A stretch of 64,000 bases of DNA from the NCBI GenBank assembly GCA_001534745.1, contig CP013997.1:124001-188000 (forward strand), given 5' to 3'. Of the stretch, positions 46,653-55,621 are shown piece by piece (the first letter of the stretch is position 1; every line of letters starts with the position of its first letter). This DNA comes from Pseudomonas monteilii. GTDB lineage: Bacteria; Pseudomonadota; Gammaproteobacteria; Pseudomonadales; Pseudomonadaceae. Below the pieces are notes generated by a model. That model saw only the letters and a program-made list of their open reading frames with translations, made no database searches and was not told the DNA's origin. The translations under genes and the position numbers were made by a program.

Positions 46653-46882
46653 GGGAGCCTCGCGAACGGGACAGGGCAAGTGGGCACGCCCAAGCATCCC
46701 GCAGACGCCGCAGGCAGGTCATGCGCAAAACGGCATCCAACGGATGGAAAACGTCATCCTGCGGCGCCGTCGATTCCGGTCCTGGTGGCATGTCGTCATT
46801 CCCATCGACGCTGTCGTTCTCGAGCACGCGGTCAGGCCACTCGGACCCTAAGGTCCGAAGCCAGCCATCAGGAGCACCACCC

Positions 46883-48211
46883 ATGCACATGAGCGCAGAC
46901 CCCCAGCAGCACGCCGCCCGACCCACCCCCGCGACAGGCATTTCCATCGATGACGCACCCCTCAACCTGCTGGTCGTGCTGGTGGCCATCAGCGCCTTCG
47001 GCGGCATCATCGTCGACGGCTACATCCTGGGGGTGATCGGCGCGGCCATCACACCGGCCGCGACCGAGCTGAGCCTGTCACCGCTGAGCCAGGGCCTGAT
47101 CGCCGCCAGCGCGCTGATCGGCATCTTCGTCAGCGGGCTGGTGTTCGGCCGCGTCGCCGACCGCTTCGGCCGCAAGCGGGTGTTCTTCTGGAACCTGGTG
47201 GGTTTCATCGGCGTCTCGCTGGCGCAGCTGTTCGTGGTCGGCACCTGGGACCTGGTGGCCCTGCGCATGCTGCTGGGCCTGCTGATCGGTGTGGAGTACG
47301 CGGTCGGCACGTCGCTGCTGGCCGAGTTCGCGCCACGCCGGCACCGCAGCCTGTTGCTGGGCAGCATCGCGCTGTTCTGGTTCGTGGGGTTCGTCGCGGC
47401 GTTCTTCGTCGGGCATTTCTGGGCGCCTGAAGCCTGGCGCGGCCTGCTCGCCAGCAGTGCGATCCCGGCCCTGGTGACGTTGCTCATTCGCTTCGCCATC
47501 CCGGAGTCGCCGCGCTGGCTGCAAAGCCGTGGACGCGAGCAGGAAGCCCTGGCCATCGTGCACCGCCGCTACGGGCCTGAGTATGGCCTGCCCAGCGTGA
47601 AGCAGGTGCAGGGCGAAACGACGTTGCGGCAGTTCTTCGTCGAGAACGACTGGCGCCGGGTGCTGTACGCCGGGCTGTTCTGGTTCTGTCAGGTCGGTCC
47701 GATGTTCGCCATCTTCACCTTCATCCTGCCCGTCCTGGACAGCCTGGGGGTGAACGACGGGTTTACCACCGATCTGCAGATGAACGGGGTGCAGATCCTC
47801 GGCGCCTTGCTGGGGCTGTGGTGGCTGTCCAAGGTGTCACGGCGCACGTTCGTCATCTCCACCTTCGCGGCCATGTTCGCCTTGCTGCTGGTGCTCGGGC
47901 TCTGGGGCAACCCGCCGCCGCTGGCGTCGCTGGTGCTGTTCGGCGTGTTCGTGCTGGTGATCACCGGGTCGAACAACATCCAGTACGTGTATCCACCGGA
48001 GATGTTCGAGACCCGTTTTCGCAGCACCGGCGTCGGGTTCGCGGCGGCATTCAGCCGGATCGGTGCGGCCGGGGCGACCTACCTGCTACCGGTCACCCTG
48101 CAGCACCTGGGGATTTCCATGACGTTGCTGATCGCCTCGATCTTCCCCTTGGTCGGGCTGGTCACGTCGCTGTGGTGGGCGCCGCAGACCAAGCACCTCG
48201 GGTTGGACTGA
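46883..48211 (+). CDS. MFS transporter (sugar porter-like)
   Basis: A 442-residue, 12-segment MFS permease. Signatures are FGRVADRFGRKRVFFWNLVG between segments 2 and 3, RMLLGLLIGVEYAVGTSLLA on segment 4 and PESPRWLQSRGREQEALAIV after segment 6, the pattern of the sugar porter/metabolite carriers. The central part GSNNIQYVYPPEMFETRFRS, then TGVGFA, is also typical. The substrate is unknown. CAGGAG lies 9 nt before the ATG. No catabolic genes adjoin it. Confidence 0.88.
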   Translation: MHMSADPQQHAARPTPATGISIDDAPLNLLVVLVAISAFGGIIVDGYILGVIGAAITPAATELSLSPLSQGLIAASALIGIFVSGLVFGRVADRFGRKRVFFWNLVGFIGVSLAQLFVVGTWDLVALRMLLGLLIGVEYAVGTSLLAEFAPRRHRSLLLGSIALFWFVGFVAAFFVGHFWAPEAWRGLLASSAIPALVTLLIRFAIPESPRWLQSRGREQEALAIVHRRYGPEYGLPSVKQVQGETTLRQFFVENDWRRVLYAGLFWFCQVGPMFAIFTFILPVLDSLGVNDGFTTDLQMNGVQILGALLGLWWLSKVSRRTFVISTFAAMFALLLVLGLWGNPPPLASLVLFGVFVLVITGSNNIQYVYPPEMFETRFRSTGVGFAAAFSRIGAAGATYLLPVTLQHLGISMTLLIASIFPLVGLVTSLWWAPQTKHLGLD

Positions 48212-48234
48212 GGCGATTCAGGCGCGCGCGTGGC

Positions 48235-48549
48235 TCATGGCCGCGCCGTGCCGCTGGCCAGGATCGCACTGGCCAGTTCCATGTCGCTGGCCTGCAGCCC
48301 GGGCTGCTCGGCGCGCACCCGGTGCAAGGCCGCTTCCAGATAGGGGCCGCGGATCGCGCCCTGACTGGCGACGTAGCTGCCGGCATCGTCACGGGCGGCG
48401 GCGACCAGCTTGTGATCCCTGGAGGTCAGGTAGGTCGAGGCCGTGGTCGCGCCCGACGAGAGCACGTCGCGCCAGAAGCCGTCGGCCATGGCCGAACCGA
48501 TGGGCAGGGCGAGCAGGGCAGCAGCGGCGATCGTTGTTTTCAGACGCAT
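48235..48549 (-). CDS. DUF2388 small periplasmic protein
   Basis: A 104-residue protein with a signal peptide (MRLKTTIAAAALLALPIGSA, MADG) followed by the DUF2388 pattern: SRDHKLVAAARDDAGSYVAS, QGAIRGPYLEAALHRVRAEQ and ASDMELASAILA. The family is mostly confined to pseudomonads, with several paralogues per genome, and its function is unknown. The start at 48549 is set by the signal peptide. Confidence 0.86.
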   Translation of the reverse strand: MRLKTTIAAAALLALPIGSAMADGFWRDVLSSGATTASTYLTSRDHKLVAAARDDAGSYVASQGAIRGPYLEAALHRVRAEQPGLQASDMELASAILASGTARP

Positions 48550-48619
48550 GGGGTCACCTTGGCAAGGCATGGAGGAATGCCCCTTCGAGCGCGCCCGAGG
48601 CATCAAGTTCCCCACCTGC

Positions 48620-50302
48620 TCAGGCCTCGTCGCAGACACGCCGGACCTCCTCGGCACAGGTCAATCCGCGCGCGACCTTGTCCTGGCCGCTGCGGCGCAG
48701 GCTCCACAGGCCTTCACGCTCGGCCTGTTGTCGCAACGCCGTCAGGTCGCCGTGTGGCGTCAGCGCCTGGCGTGTCCCGTCGGTCATCACCAGCAGTTCG
48801 AACAACCCGGTGCGACCCTGGCAGGCCGTGCCTCGGCAGGTCGGGCAGGTGCCTTGGGCGTGCGTCCCCGTACCGTGGCACGCCGGGCACGGCGCACGCA
48901 CCAGGCGCTGCGCCATGACGCCCAGCAACGTGGCCTTGATCAGGTAGTCGGCGACGCCCAGGTCGCGCAACCGCGCAATCGCACTGCAGGCATCGTTGGT
49001 GTGCAGCGTGGACAGCACCAGGTGGCCGGTCAGGGCTGCCTGCACCGCCACCTGCGCCGTGCTGGCATCACGAATCTCGCCGATCATCAGGATGTCGGGG
49101 TCCTGGCGCAGCAGCGCGCGCACGCCTGCGGCGAAATCCAGGTCCAGGTGAGGCTGGACCTGCAACTGGTTGAACGCCGGGTCCAGCCGCTCGATCGGGT
49201 CTTCGATGGTGCACAGGTTGACCGTCGGCCCGGCCAGCCATGCCAAGCTCGCGTACAACGTGCTGGTCTTGCCCGAGCCGGTGGGGCCCGTCACCAGCAG
49301 CAGACCGTGAGGGCGCCGCAGCAGCCGTTGCCAGCGCGCCAGCATCTCGCCTTCCAGGCCCAGCCCGAACAGGCCTTGCTGGAGCTGCAAGGCGTCGAAC
49401 AGGCGCAGCACCAGCTTTTCGCCAAACGGTGTGGGCAGCGTCGACAGGCGCAGCTCCACGTCGCCACCGTTGGGCAGTCGGGTGCGCAGGCGACCATCCT
49501 GCGGCCGACGTTTCTCTGCCACGTTCATGCGCGCCAGGTGTTTCAGGCGGCTGGTCAGCGCCAGGGCGATGCCGCCTGGGAAGGTGTAGACCGGGTGCAG
49601 CAGGCCGTCGATCCGATAGCGCAAGTGGGCCTGGTCCTGACGCGGTTCCAGGTGAATATCGCTGGCTCGCTGCTCGATGGCGTACTGCAGCACCCAGTCG
49701 ACGATGTGCACCACGTGCGTGTCCTGGGCGCTGCCGTCGCTTGGTCCTTGGCCCAGGGCAAGCAGATGCTCGAGTTCCACCAGGTCGGTGGTCGGGCGCT
49801 GGTGGGCACCCTGGACCGATGCGGCCAGGCGAAACAGGGTCTGACCCAGCTGCCGCAACTGCCGCGGGCAGGCCAGTACGCGGCGGACCGGACGGCCGAG
49901 ACCCTGGGCCAGGTCGGCCTCCCAGTCGCGACGGTAGGGCTGGGCGCTGGCGATGGTCACGCCGGTCTCGTCCGCTGCCACGGGCAGGATGCCGTGGCGC
50001 TGGGCGAAGCCTGGCGAGATCAGCCCGGTGATGTGGGCCAGGTCCAGCTGCAAAGGGTCGAGCCGCAGGTACGGTTGCCCGACCTGATCGGCCAGCCACT
50101 GGCCCAGACGCTCGAGATCCCAGGTCCGGCCGGGGTGCAGGGCATCCTCGAAAGCAAAGGTCGCGAGGTGTTCGAGCGGGTGGTCGGTGACCACCGGGCT
50201 TTCGCGGGCCTGGGCAGCCTGTGCGGGGGTGAGCCGTGCGGTGTCGACCAGGCGGTCGAGCAGGCGATGCAGGTCGAGCGAGCCGTCGTCCGGTGTGTAC
50301 AT
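48620..50302 (-). CDS. Orphan GspE/PilB-type secretion ATPase
   Basis: A 560-residue type II secretion/type IV pilus assembly ATPase. An N-terminal MshEN-like domain (residues about 30-150) precedes the ATPase core. Motifs are Walker A GPTGSGKTSTLY, Asp box TIEDPIERLDPAFNQLQVQP, Walker B DPDILMIGEIRD, and the His box VLSTLHTND. A tetracysteine motif CPACHGTGTHAQGTCPTC near the C-terminus is shorter than the usual GspE zinc module. The ATG at 50302 is preferred since AAGGA lies 8 nt upstream; one at 50311 overlaps that site. No pilus or secretion genes adjoin. Confidence 0.85.
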   Translation of the reverse strand: MYTPDDGSLDLHRLLDRLVDTARLTPAQAAQARESPVVTDHPLEHLATFAFEDALHPGRTWDLERLGQWLADQVGQPYLRLDPLQLDLAHITGLISPGFAQRHGILPVAADETGVTIASAQPYRRDWEADLAQGLGRPVRRVLACPRQLRQLGQTLFRLAASVQGAHQRPTTDLVELEHLLALGQGPSDGSAQDTHVVHIVDWVLQYAIEQRASDIHLEPRQDQAHLRYRIDGLLHPVYTFPGGIALALTSRLKHLARMNVAEKRRPQDGRLRTRLPNGGDVELRLSTLPTPFGEKLVLRLFDALQLQQGLFGLGLEGEMLARWQRLLRRPHGLLLVTGPTGSGKTSTLYASLAWLAGPTVNLCTIEDPIERLDPAFNQLQVQPHLDLDFAAGVRALLRQDPDILMIGEIRDASTAQVAVQAALTGHLVLSTLHTNDACSAIARLRDLGVADYLIKATLLGVMAQRLVRAPCPACHGTGTHAQGTCPTCRGTACQGRTGLFELLVMTDGTRQALTPHGDLTALRQQAEREGLWSLRRSGQDKVARGLTCAEEVRRVCDEA

Positions 50303-50350
50303 GAGGGGCATCCTTGCCGAGTCATCGATGGTCCTGGCAAGGCTAGCGGT

Positions 50351-50710
50351 TCAGGCATGTTCCAGCGCGGCACAATCGTTACCGTGTCTTGCGTCCTGTA
50401 CGCAGGCCTCGGTCAGCAACGGCTGGCAACGCACGCTGGCGTCCTCGACGCAGATCAGGTTGCGGATCTTGCGGGCGATCAACTGCGCCCGTGGCGCCGC
50501 CAGTCCGCTCACGGCGATTTCCATGTCCAGCAGGTCGCCGCGCTGACGCACGTGCAGCTCGTGGGGCATCAGCGACTGCAAGGCAAACAGGTTCAGCACC
50601 CGACAGACGCTGTCGGACTCGGCCTCGGCGCTGAGCCAGTAGCGGACTTCCGCGGGGGCAGGGTGGGCGTCGAAAGCGTGTTGGGCGACAAGACGTTCAG
50701 GGTGGGACAT
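50351..50710 (-). CDS. Small conserved hypothetical protein (ACT-like)
   Basis: A 119-residue protein. Its middle (VCRVLNLFALQSLMPHELHV, RQRGDLLDMEIAVSGL and QLIARKIRNLICVEDASV) has the alternating strand-helix pattern of ACT-like domains found in small Pseudomonas proteins. A GGAG site precedes the ATG at 50710. It may bind a small molecule; no function is known to me. It is divergent from the Lrp gene, so a regulatory link is possible. Confidence 0.65.
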   Translation of the reverse strand: MSHPERLVAQHAFDAHPAPAEVRYWLSAEAESDSVCRVLNLFALQSLMPHELHVRQRGDLLDMEIAVSGLAAPRAQLIARKIRNLICVEDASVRCQPLLTEACVQDARHGNDCAALEHA

Positions 50711-50837
50711 GGCAGGCGCTCCAGGACAGATGACGCATTTTCCCATTCCGGTTCGGACAATGCTTCGCTCATGGTGCTCGAAAAAAGGCTGGAGGCGCAT
50801 GATACTGGTCGTCTACTTGCCTATTCGAGAAACGATC

Positions 50838-51314
50838 ATGCACAGTGAGTTGGACGCCTACGACCGGCGCATTCTGGCGTTGCTGCAAGAGGACGCTTCG
50901 CTGTCCAGCGCGCAACTGGCCGAACGGGTGGGGCTGTCGCAGTCACCCTGCTGGCGCCGGGTGCAGCGATTGAAGGAAGAAGGGGTCATCCGGGGGCAGG
51001 TGACCCTGCTCGATCGCAAGAAGGTCGGCCTGAACACGCAGATCTTCGCCGAGGTCAAGCTCAACGCCCATGGACGCTCCAACTTCGCCGAGTTCACCGA
51101 GGCGATCCGCGGCTTCCCCGAAGTGCTGGAGTGTCATGTGCTGATGGGGTCGGTGGACTTCATGCTGCGGATCGTCACCCCGGACATCGAAGCCTACGAG
51201 CGGTTCTTCTTCGAGAAGCTGTCCAATGTGCCGGGGATCCAGGAGGTCAACTCGATCGTGGCCTTGTCCGAAATTAAGTCCACGACCTGCCTGCCGTTGA
51301 CGGCCAGGGCTTAG
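50838..51314 (+). CDS. Lrp/AsnC family transcriptional regulator
   Basis: A 158-residue regulator with an N-terminal winged helix (LDAYDRRILALLQEDASLSS and AQLAERVGLSQSPCWRRVQR, L) and a C-terminal RAM (Lrp ligand) domain (FAEVKLNAHGRSNFAEFTEA, GSVDFMLRIVTPDIEAYERF). It closely follows the Lrp-like branch that senses amino acids. Target genes are unknown; divergent neighbours are candidates. Its 3' end overlaps the convergent CYTH-CHAD gene by 4 bp. Confidence 0.92.
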   Translation: MHSELDAYDRRILALLQEDASLSSAQLAERVGLSQSPCWRRVQRLKEEGVIRGQVTLLDRKKVGLNTQIFAEVKLNAHGRSNFAEFTEAIRGFPEVLECHVLMGSVDFMLRIVTPDIEAYERFFFEKLSNVPGIQEVNSIVALSEIKSTTCLPLTARA

Positions 51315-52675
51315 CCGACCAGCTGCTTCCAGGCCCGGCTCTGGTTGATCACGTGGGTCAGTTCGACACGGGCGGCCAGCACCTCTTCGCCCAGCGGCTG
51401 GTTGGCCAACTGGTGCAGCTTGACCAAGTCACCGTACAGGCGATCCACCTGCGGCACCTCGAGCACCTGGCGCGCGTGGTGCAGCCAGGCCAGCAGACGT
51501 TCGATGCGCGGCAGCTGTTCGGCCAGGTCCTCGGGCTGCTGGTTGTAGCGTGGCAGTTGCAGGTCGAGGGCTTCGGCGCCCAGCTGGTGCGCCAGCCAGT
51601 TGCCCAGTTGCGCACCGCCCTGACGCTCGCCACGCTTGTTGCGCTCCACGGTCCAGGCACGTGCCGTCAACCAGCGCGCGGTCTCCAGAGAGAACTGCCC
51701 CCAGCGCGTCTCCAGCAGCTCGTCGGCGAACTGCTCGGGCGCCGCGCGGCGGACGTCCTCGTCCTCGTTGCCGGCCAGCACCAGCGGGCGCCAGTCTTCG
51801 AGCAGCGCGTCGAGGCGGGCGCGCAGGGTGTGGGTGGTGACGCGGGGCGCGGCCTGGCCCAGGGTGGTGACCAGGGCGCGCAGCTCGCCCAGGCAGTCGC
51901 CCCAGTCCTGCAACAGGCGCCAGTGGCCGGTGTGGCGGTACTGCTCGGCCAGGCGCTGGCTGCTGCCCAGCAGTTGCCAGGCCAGGGCGGCGAACGCATC
52001 GTCCAGGGTCATGTCGGCGTCCAGCTCGCTGACCGGCAGGTCGAGGGTGTGCTGGTCGGGGTCGAGCAGGCGGTAGCCGCGCTCGGCCTTGCTGATGTCG
52101 CAGGGCATCAGTGGCAGGCTGGCGGCCAGCTCGGCAGCCAGCTCGAGCAGCGCCTGCGGGTCGCCTTCGCGCAGCTCCAGCTCCAGCTCGCTGATGGCTT
52201 CCTTGTGCTTGCCGACGATCACGAAGCCCTGGTCGAGGGCGGCCTCGATGACCACCTTGCTCTTGCCACGGCCCCAGGCGATGTCCGCGACCTCACGGGT
52301 GAAATCGGTGGTGAACAAGGGCTTGATGCGCTTCTTGTCCAGGTCGCGCAGGGCCTCGGGCCAGCAGCTGTCGTCGAGCTTCTTCAGGTCGAGCTTGACC
52401 TTCTCCAGCGGCCATTCGTATTCGTTGCGCTCGGACAGGCCGGCCACGCTCTGGCCACGGCATTTGAGCGTCTGGATGATGGCGTCGCCATCGCGACGCA
52501 GGCGCAGGGCGACCTTGGCCGCGGCGAGGTCGCGCTCTGGCGTGTCGAAATACTGGTTGAGCAGTTCGCGCGTCTGCCAGCCGGACTTGTTGCGCTTCTT
52601 CAGCAGGGGGTGCTCGCGCAGGGCGTCGAGGGTCTCGCGGCTGGCGCGCAGTTTGAGTTCGGTTTCTTTGTGCAT
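51311..52675 (-). CDS. CYTH-CHAD inorganic triphosphatase (YgiF-like)
   Basis: A 454-residue protein with an N-terminal CYTH triphosphate-tunnel domain (MHKETELKLRASRETLDALR carries the ExExK motif; RNEYEWPLEKVKL and AISELELELREGD carry further acidic ligands) and a C-terminal helical CHAD domain (about residues 230-454) with conserved His/basic residues for polyphosphate. YgiF in E. coli hydrolyses inorganic tripolyphosphate; the same is expected here. The start at 52675 is selected because the ExExK motif must be near the N-terminus. Confidence 0.9.
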   Translation of the reverse strand: MHKETELKLRASRETLDALREHPLLKKRNKSGWQTRELLNQYFDTPERDLAAAKVALRLRRDGDAIIQTLKCRGQSVAGLSERNEYEWPLEKVKLDLKKLDDSCWPEALRDLDKKRIKPLFTTDFTREVADIAWGRGKSKVVIEAALDQGFVIVGKHKEAISELELELREGDPQALLELAAELAASLPLMPCDISKAERGYRLLDPDQHTLDLPVSELDADMTLDDAFAALAWQLLGSSQRLAEQYRHTGHWRLLQDWGDCLGELRALVTTLGQAAPRVTTHTLRARLDALLEDWRPLVLAGNEDEDVRRAAPEQFADELLETRWGQFSLETARWLTARAWTVERNKRGERQGGAQLGNWLAHQLGAEALDLQLPRYNQQPEDLAEQLPRIERLLAWLHHARQVLEVPQVDRLYGDLVKLHQLANQPLGEEVLAARVELTHVINQSRAWKQLVG

Positions 52676-52842
52676 CGCGGGGTGATCCAGGCTCAGGGGT
52701 GGGTGCCTACATAATTTGCCGGGCATTCGTGCAGGCAAAAGCGCCTCGGCAGACGTGACGAGTGTACAGCAGTCGGCCTTTGACGGTTTATTCCCGGTGC
52801 CGGATGGTCCTATGATGGGGGCCGACTCCGAGGAGAACGCGC

Positions 52843-53985
52843 ATGCCCCTGCCGCCGCTCAAAGACCAGTTCGCCGCCTTGATCGCCGCGCCCTCGGTCA
52901 GTTGCACCCAGGCCAGCCTGGACCAGTCCAATGCCCCGGTGATCGAGCTGCTGGCCGGCTGGCTGGGCGACCTGGGGTTCGTCTGCGAGATCCAGACCGT
53001 CAGCCCGGGCAAGTTCAACCTGCTGGCCAGTCGCGGCACCGGACCCGGCGGGCTGGTACTGGCCGGGCACAGCGACACCGTGCCGTTCGACGAACAGCTG
53101 TGGCAGACCGACCCGTTGAAGCTCGAAGAGATCGACGGGCGCTGGGTCGGCCTGGGCAGTTGCGACATGAAGGGCTTCTTCGCCCTGGTGATCGAGGCAG
53201 TGCGGCCGTTGCTCGAGCATGACTTCAAGCAACCGCTGCTGATCCTGGCCACGTGCGACGAGGAAAGCTCGATGTCCGGTGCCCGTGCCCTGGCCGACGC
53301 CGGGCAGCCGCTGGGCCGTGCCGCCGTGATCGGCGAGCCGACCGGATTGCGCCCGGTGCGCCTGCACAAGGGCATCATGATGGACCGCATCGACATCCTG
53401 GGCCGCAGCGGCCATTCGTCCGACCCGAGCCTGGGCCGCAGCGCCATGGAAGCCATGCACGCGGTGATGGGCGAGATGATGGACCTGCGCCGTGAGTGGC
53501 AAAAGACCTACCGCAACCCGCAGTTCACCGTGCCGACCCCGACCCTGAACTTCGGCTGCATCCATGGCGGCGACAACCCCAATCGGATCTGCGGCCAATG
53601 CGCACTGGAGTTCGACCTGCGCCCGCTGCCCGGCATGGACCCGGAGCCGCTGCGCGCGGCGATCCGGGCCAAGCTGGCGCCACTGGCCGAGCGCCACGAC
53701 GTGCGCATCGACTACGCGCCGCTGTTCCCCGAGGTGCCGCCGTTCGAGCAGCCGGCCGACAGCGAACTGGTGCTGCTGGCCGAACGACTGACTGGGCATC
53801 GTGCCGAAGCCGTGGCCTTCGGCACCGAAGCGCCGTACCTGCAGGCACTGGGCTGCCAGACCCTGGTGCTGGGCCCGGGCGACATCGCCTGCGCTCACCA
53901 ACCTGGCGAATACCTGGAGGTGTCACGCATCGAGCCGACCGTGCGTCTACTGCGTGAGCTGATCCAGCACTACTGCCTGAATTGA
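52843..53985 (+). CDS. argE: Acetylornithine deacetylase
   Basis: A 380-residue M20 family metallohydrolase producing ornithine from N-acetylornithine. Zinc ligands and catalytic acids are visible in LAGHSDTVPFDE, SCDMKGFFAL, CDEESSMSG and GEPTGLRPV; the last His is in the ACAHQPGEYLE block. AGGAG precedes the ATG. It is followed 120 bp later by argA on the same strand, as in other pseudomonads; the two belong to the linear/cyclic acetyl part of arginine synthesis. Confidence 0.92.
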   Translation: MPLPPLKDQFAALIAAPSVSCTQASLDQSNAPVIELLAGWLGDLGFVCEIQTVSPGKFNLLASRGTGPGGLVLAGHSDTVPFDEQLWQTDPLKLEEIDGRWVGLGSCDMKGFFALVIEAVRPLLEHDFKQPLLILATCDEESSMSGARALADAGQPLGRAAVIGEPTGLRPVRLHKGIMMDRIDILGRSGHSSDPSLGRSAMEAMHAVMGEMMDLRREWQKTYRNPQFTVPTPTLNFGCIHGGDNPNRICGQCALEFDLRPLPGMDPEPLRAAIRAKLAPLAERHDVRIDYAPLFPEVPPFEQPADSELVLLAERLTGHRAEAVAFGTEAPYLQALGCQTLVLGPGDIACAHQPGEYLEVSRIEPTVRLLRELIQHYCLN

Positions 53986-54105
53986 CTGCCTACCTCAATC
54001 GTTCATGTTTTCAAGGAGACCGCGTGTGATGCCTGACCTGTTCCGACGATGACGTTCCTGTGCCACGCGTCGCCCTTTTTTTCCCCCTTTGCCACAGGCC
54101 TTGTC

Positions 54106-55404
54106 ATGCCCGAATACGTCAACTGGTTGCGCCACTCCTCTCCCTACATCAATGCCCACCGCGACTGCACCTTCGTCGTGATGCTGCCGGGCGATGGTGT
54201 CGATCATCCCAACTTCGGCAACATCGTCCACGACCTGGTGCTGTTGCACAGCCTGGGCGTGCGCCTGGTGCTGGTGCACGGTTCGCGGCCGCAGATCGAA
54301 AGCCGTCTGGCCGCGCGCGGCCTGGCGCCACGCTATCACCATGGCCTGCGCATCACCGACGCGGCCACGCTGGACTGCGTGATCGATGCGGTGGGCCATC
54401 TGCGCATCGCCATCGAGGCGCGCCTGTCGATGGACATGGCGTCCTCGCCCATGCAGGGCGCGCGGCTGCGCGTGGCGACCGGCAACCTGGTCACGGCCCG
54501 GCCCATCGGCGTGCTCGAAGGCGTCGACTACCACCACACCGGTGAGGTACGTCGGGTCGACCGCAAGGGCATCGGCCGGCTGCTCGACGAGCGCTCCATC
54601 GTGCTGCTGTCGCCGCTCGGCTATTCGCCGACCGGGGAGATCTTCAACCTGGCCTGCGAGGACGTCGCTACCCGCGCGGCCATCGAGCTGGGCGCCGACA
54701 AGCTGCTGCTGTTCGGTGCCGAGGCCGGCCTGCTCGATGCCCAGGGTCACCTGGTGCGCGAGATCCGGCCCCAGCAGGTGCCTGCGCACCTGGAGCGGCT
54801 GGGCAGCGACTACCAGGGCGAGCTGCTCGATGCCGCCGCCGAGGCCTGCAAGGGCGGTGTGGCGCGCAGTCACATCGTCAGCTATGCCGAGAACGGCGCG
54901 CTGCTGACCGAACTGTTCACCCGTGACGGCGGCGGCACCCTGGTCGCTCAGGAGCAGTTCGAGATCGTGCGCGAAGCCTCCATCGAGGACGTCGGCGGTC
55001 TGCTCGACCTGATCACCCCGCTGGAAGCGCAGGGCATCCTGGTGCGGCGGTCGCGCGAGGTGCTCGAGCGCGAGATCGAACAGTTCAGCGTGGTGGAGCG
55101 CGACGGCATGATCATCGCCTGCGCCGCCCTGTACCCGATCGCCGACTCCGAGTGCGGTGAGCTGGCGTGCCTGGCGGTCAACCCGGAGTACCGGCACGGC
55201 GGGCGCGGCGACGAGCTGCTCGAGCGCATCGAGACCCGTGCGCGGCAGATGGGCCTCAGAACCCTGTTCGTGCTCACCACGCGCACGGCGCACTGGTTCC
55301 GCGAGCGTGGTTTCGCGCCCAGCGAGGTCGAGCGCCTGCCGGCGGCACGTGCTTCGCTGTACAACTACCAGCGAAACTCGAAAATCTTCGAAAAGTCACT
55401 CTGA
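54106..55404 (+). CDS. argA: N-acetylglutamate synthase
   Basis: A 432-residue enzyme that acetylates glutamate as the first step of arginine biosynthesis. It combines an amino-acid-kinase-like domain (residues 1-285; FVVMLPGDGVDHPNFGNIVH, LGVRLVLVHGSRPQIE) and a GNAT acetyltransferase domain (about 290-432; ACLAVNPEYRHGGRGDELLE, FVLTTRTAHWFRERGF). It is usually feedback-inhibited by arginine. The ATG at 54106 (MPEYVNWLRHSSPYINAHRD) fits family N-termini; a longer frame starting at 54049 is not preferred. Confidence 0.95.
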   Translation: MPEYVNWLRHSSPYINAHRDCTFVVMLPGDGVDHPNFGNIVHDLVLLHSLGVRLVLVHGSRPQIESRLAARGLAPRYHHGLRITDAATLDCVIDAVGHLRIAIEARLSMDMASSPMQGARLRVATGNLVTARPIGVLEGVDYHHTGEVRRVDRKGIGRLLDERSIVLLSPLGYSPTGEIFNLACEDVATRAAIELGADKLLLFGAEAGLLDAQGHLVREIRPQQVPAHLERLGSDYQGELLDAAAEACKGGVARSHIVSYAENGALLTELFTRDGGGTLVAQEQFEIVREASIEDVGGLLDLITPLEAQGILVRRSREVLEREIEQFSVVERDGMIIACAALYPIADSECGELACLAVNPEYRHGGRGDELLERIETRARQMGLRTLFVLTTRTAHWFRERGFAPSEVERLPAARASLYNYQRNSKIFEKSL

Positions 55405-55479
55405 CTGGGCAGGAGGCAGGGCCGTTCGTTCTTTTTTTCGAACAGGCTATTGTTCTCCACCTAGCGGACCCTTAGGATT

Positions 55480-55497
55480 CGTTTGAGATTTCAAACG
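55480..55497. promoter_or_regulatory. Palindromic operator-like site upstream of gabD
   Basis: CGTTTGA and TCAAACG are separated by 4 bp, forming an 18-bp symmetric site 125 bp before the gabD start. It could be the target of a regulator of gabD. No regulator gene is adjacent. Confidence 0.45.
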
Positions 55498-55621
55498 CCT
55501 GATGCCGTGTACCGACCCCGTTCGCCGTACACGGCGCGATGCCCGAAGACCGCCCTGCGGGGCGTTTCCCACCCTCGACCATTCGCTCCGTGCGCGCACG
55601 GCGCTGTTAAAGGAAGCCGAC

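Noticed and set aside
51353..52714. 453-codon open frame opposite the CYTH-CHAD gene
   Set aside because: No recognisable domain; the minus-strand frame has the ExExK motif and CHAD domain.
55551..55568. Small GC hairpin with TTT before gabD as an attenuator
   Set aside because: The stem is only about 5 bp and the T-run three bases, too weak to support a call.
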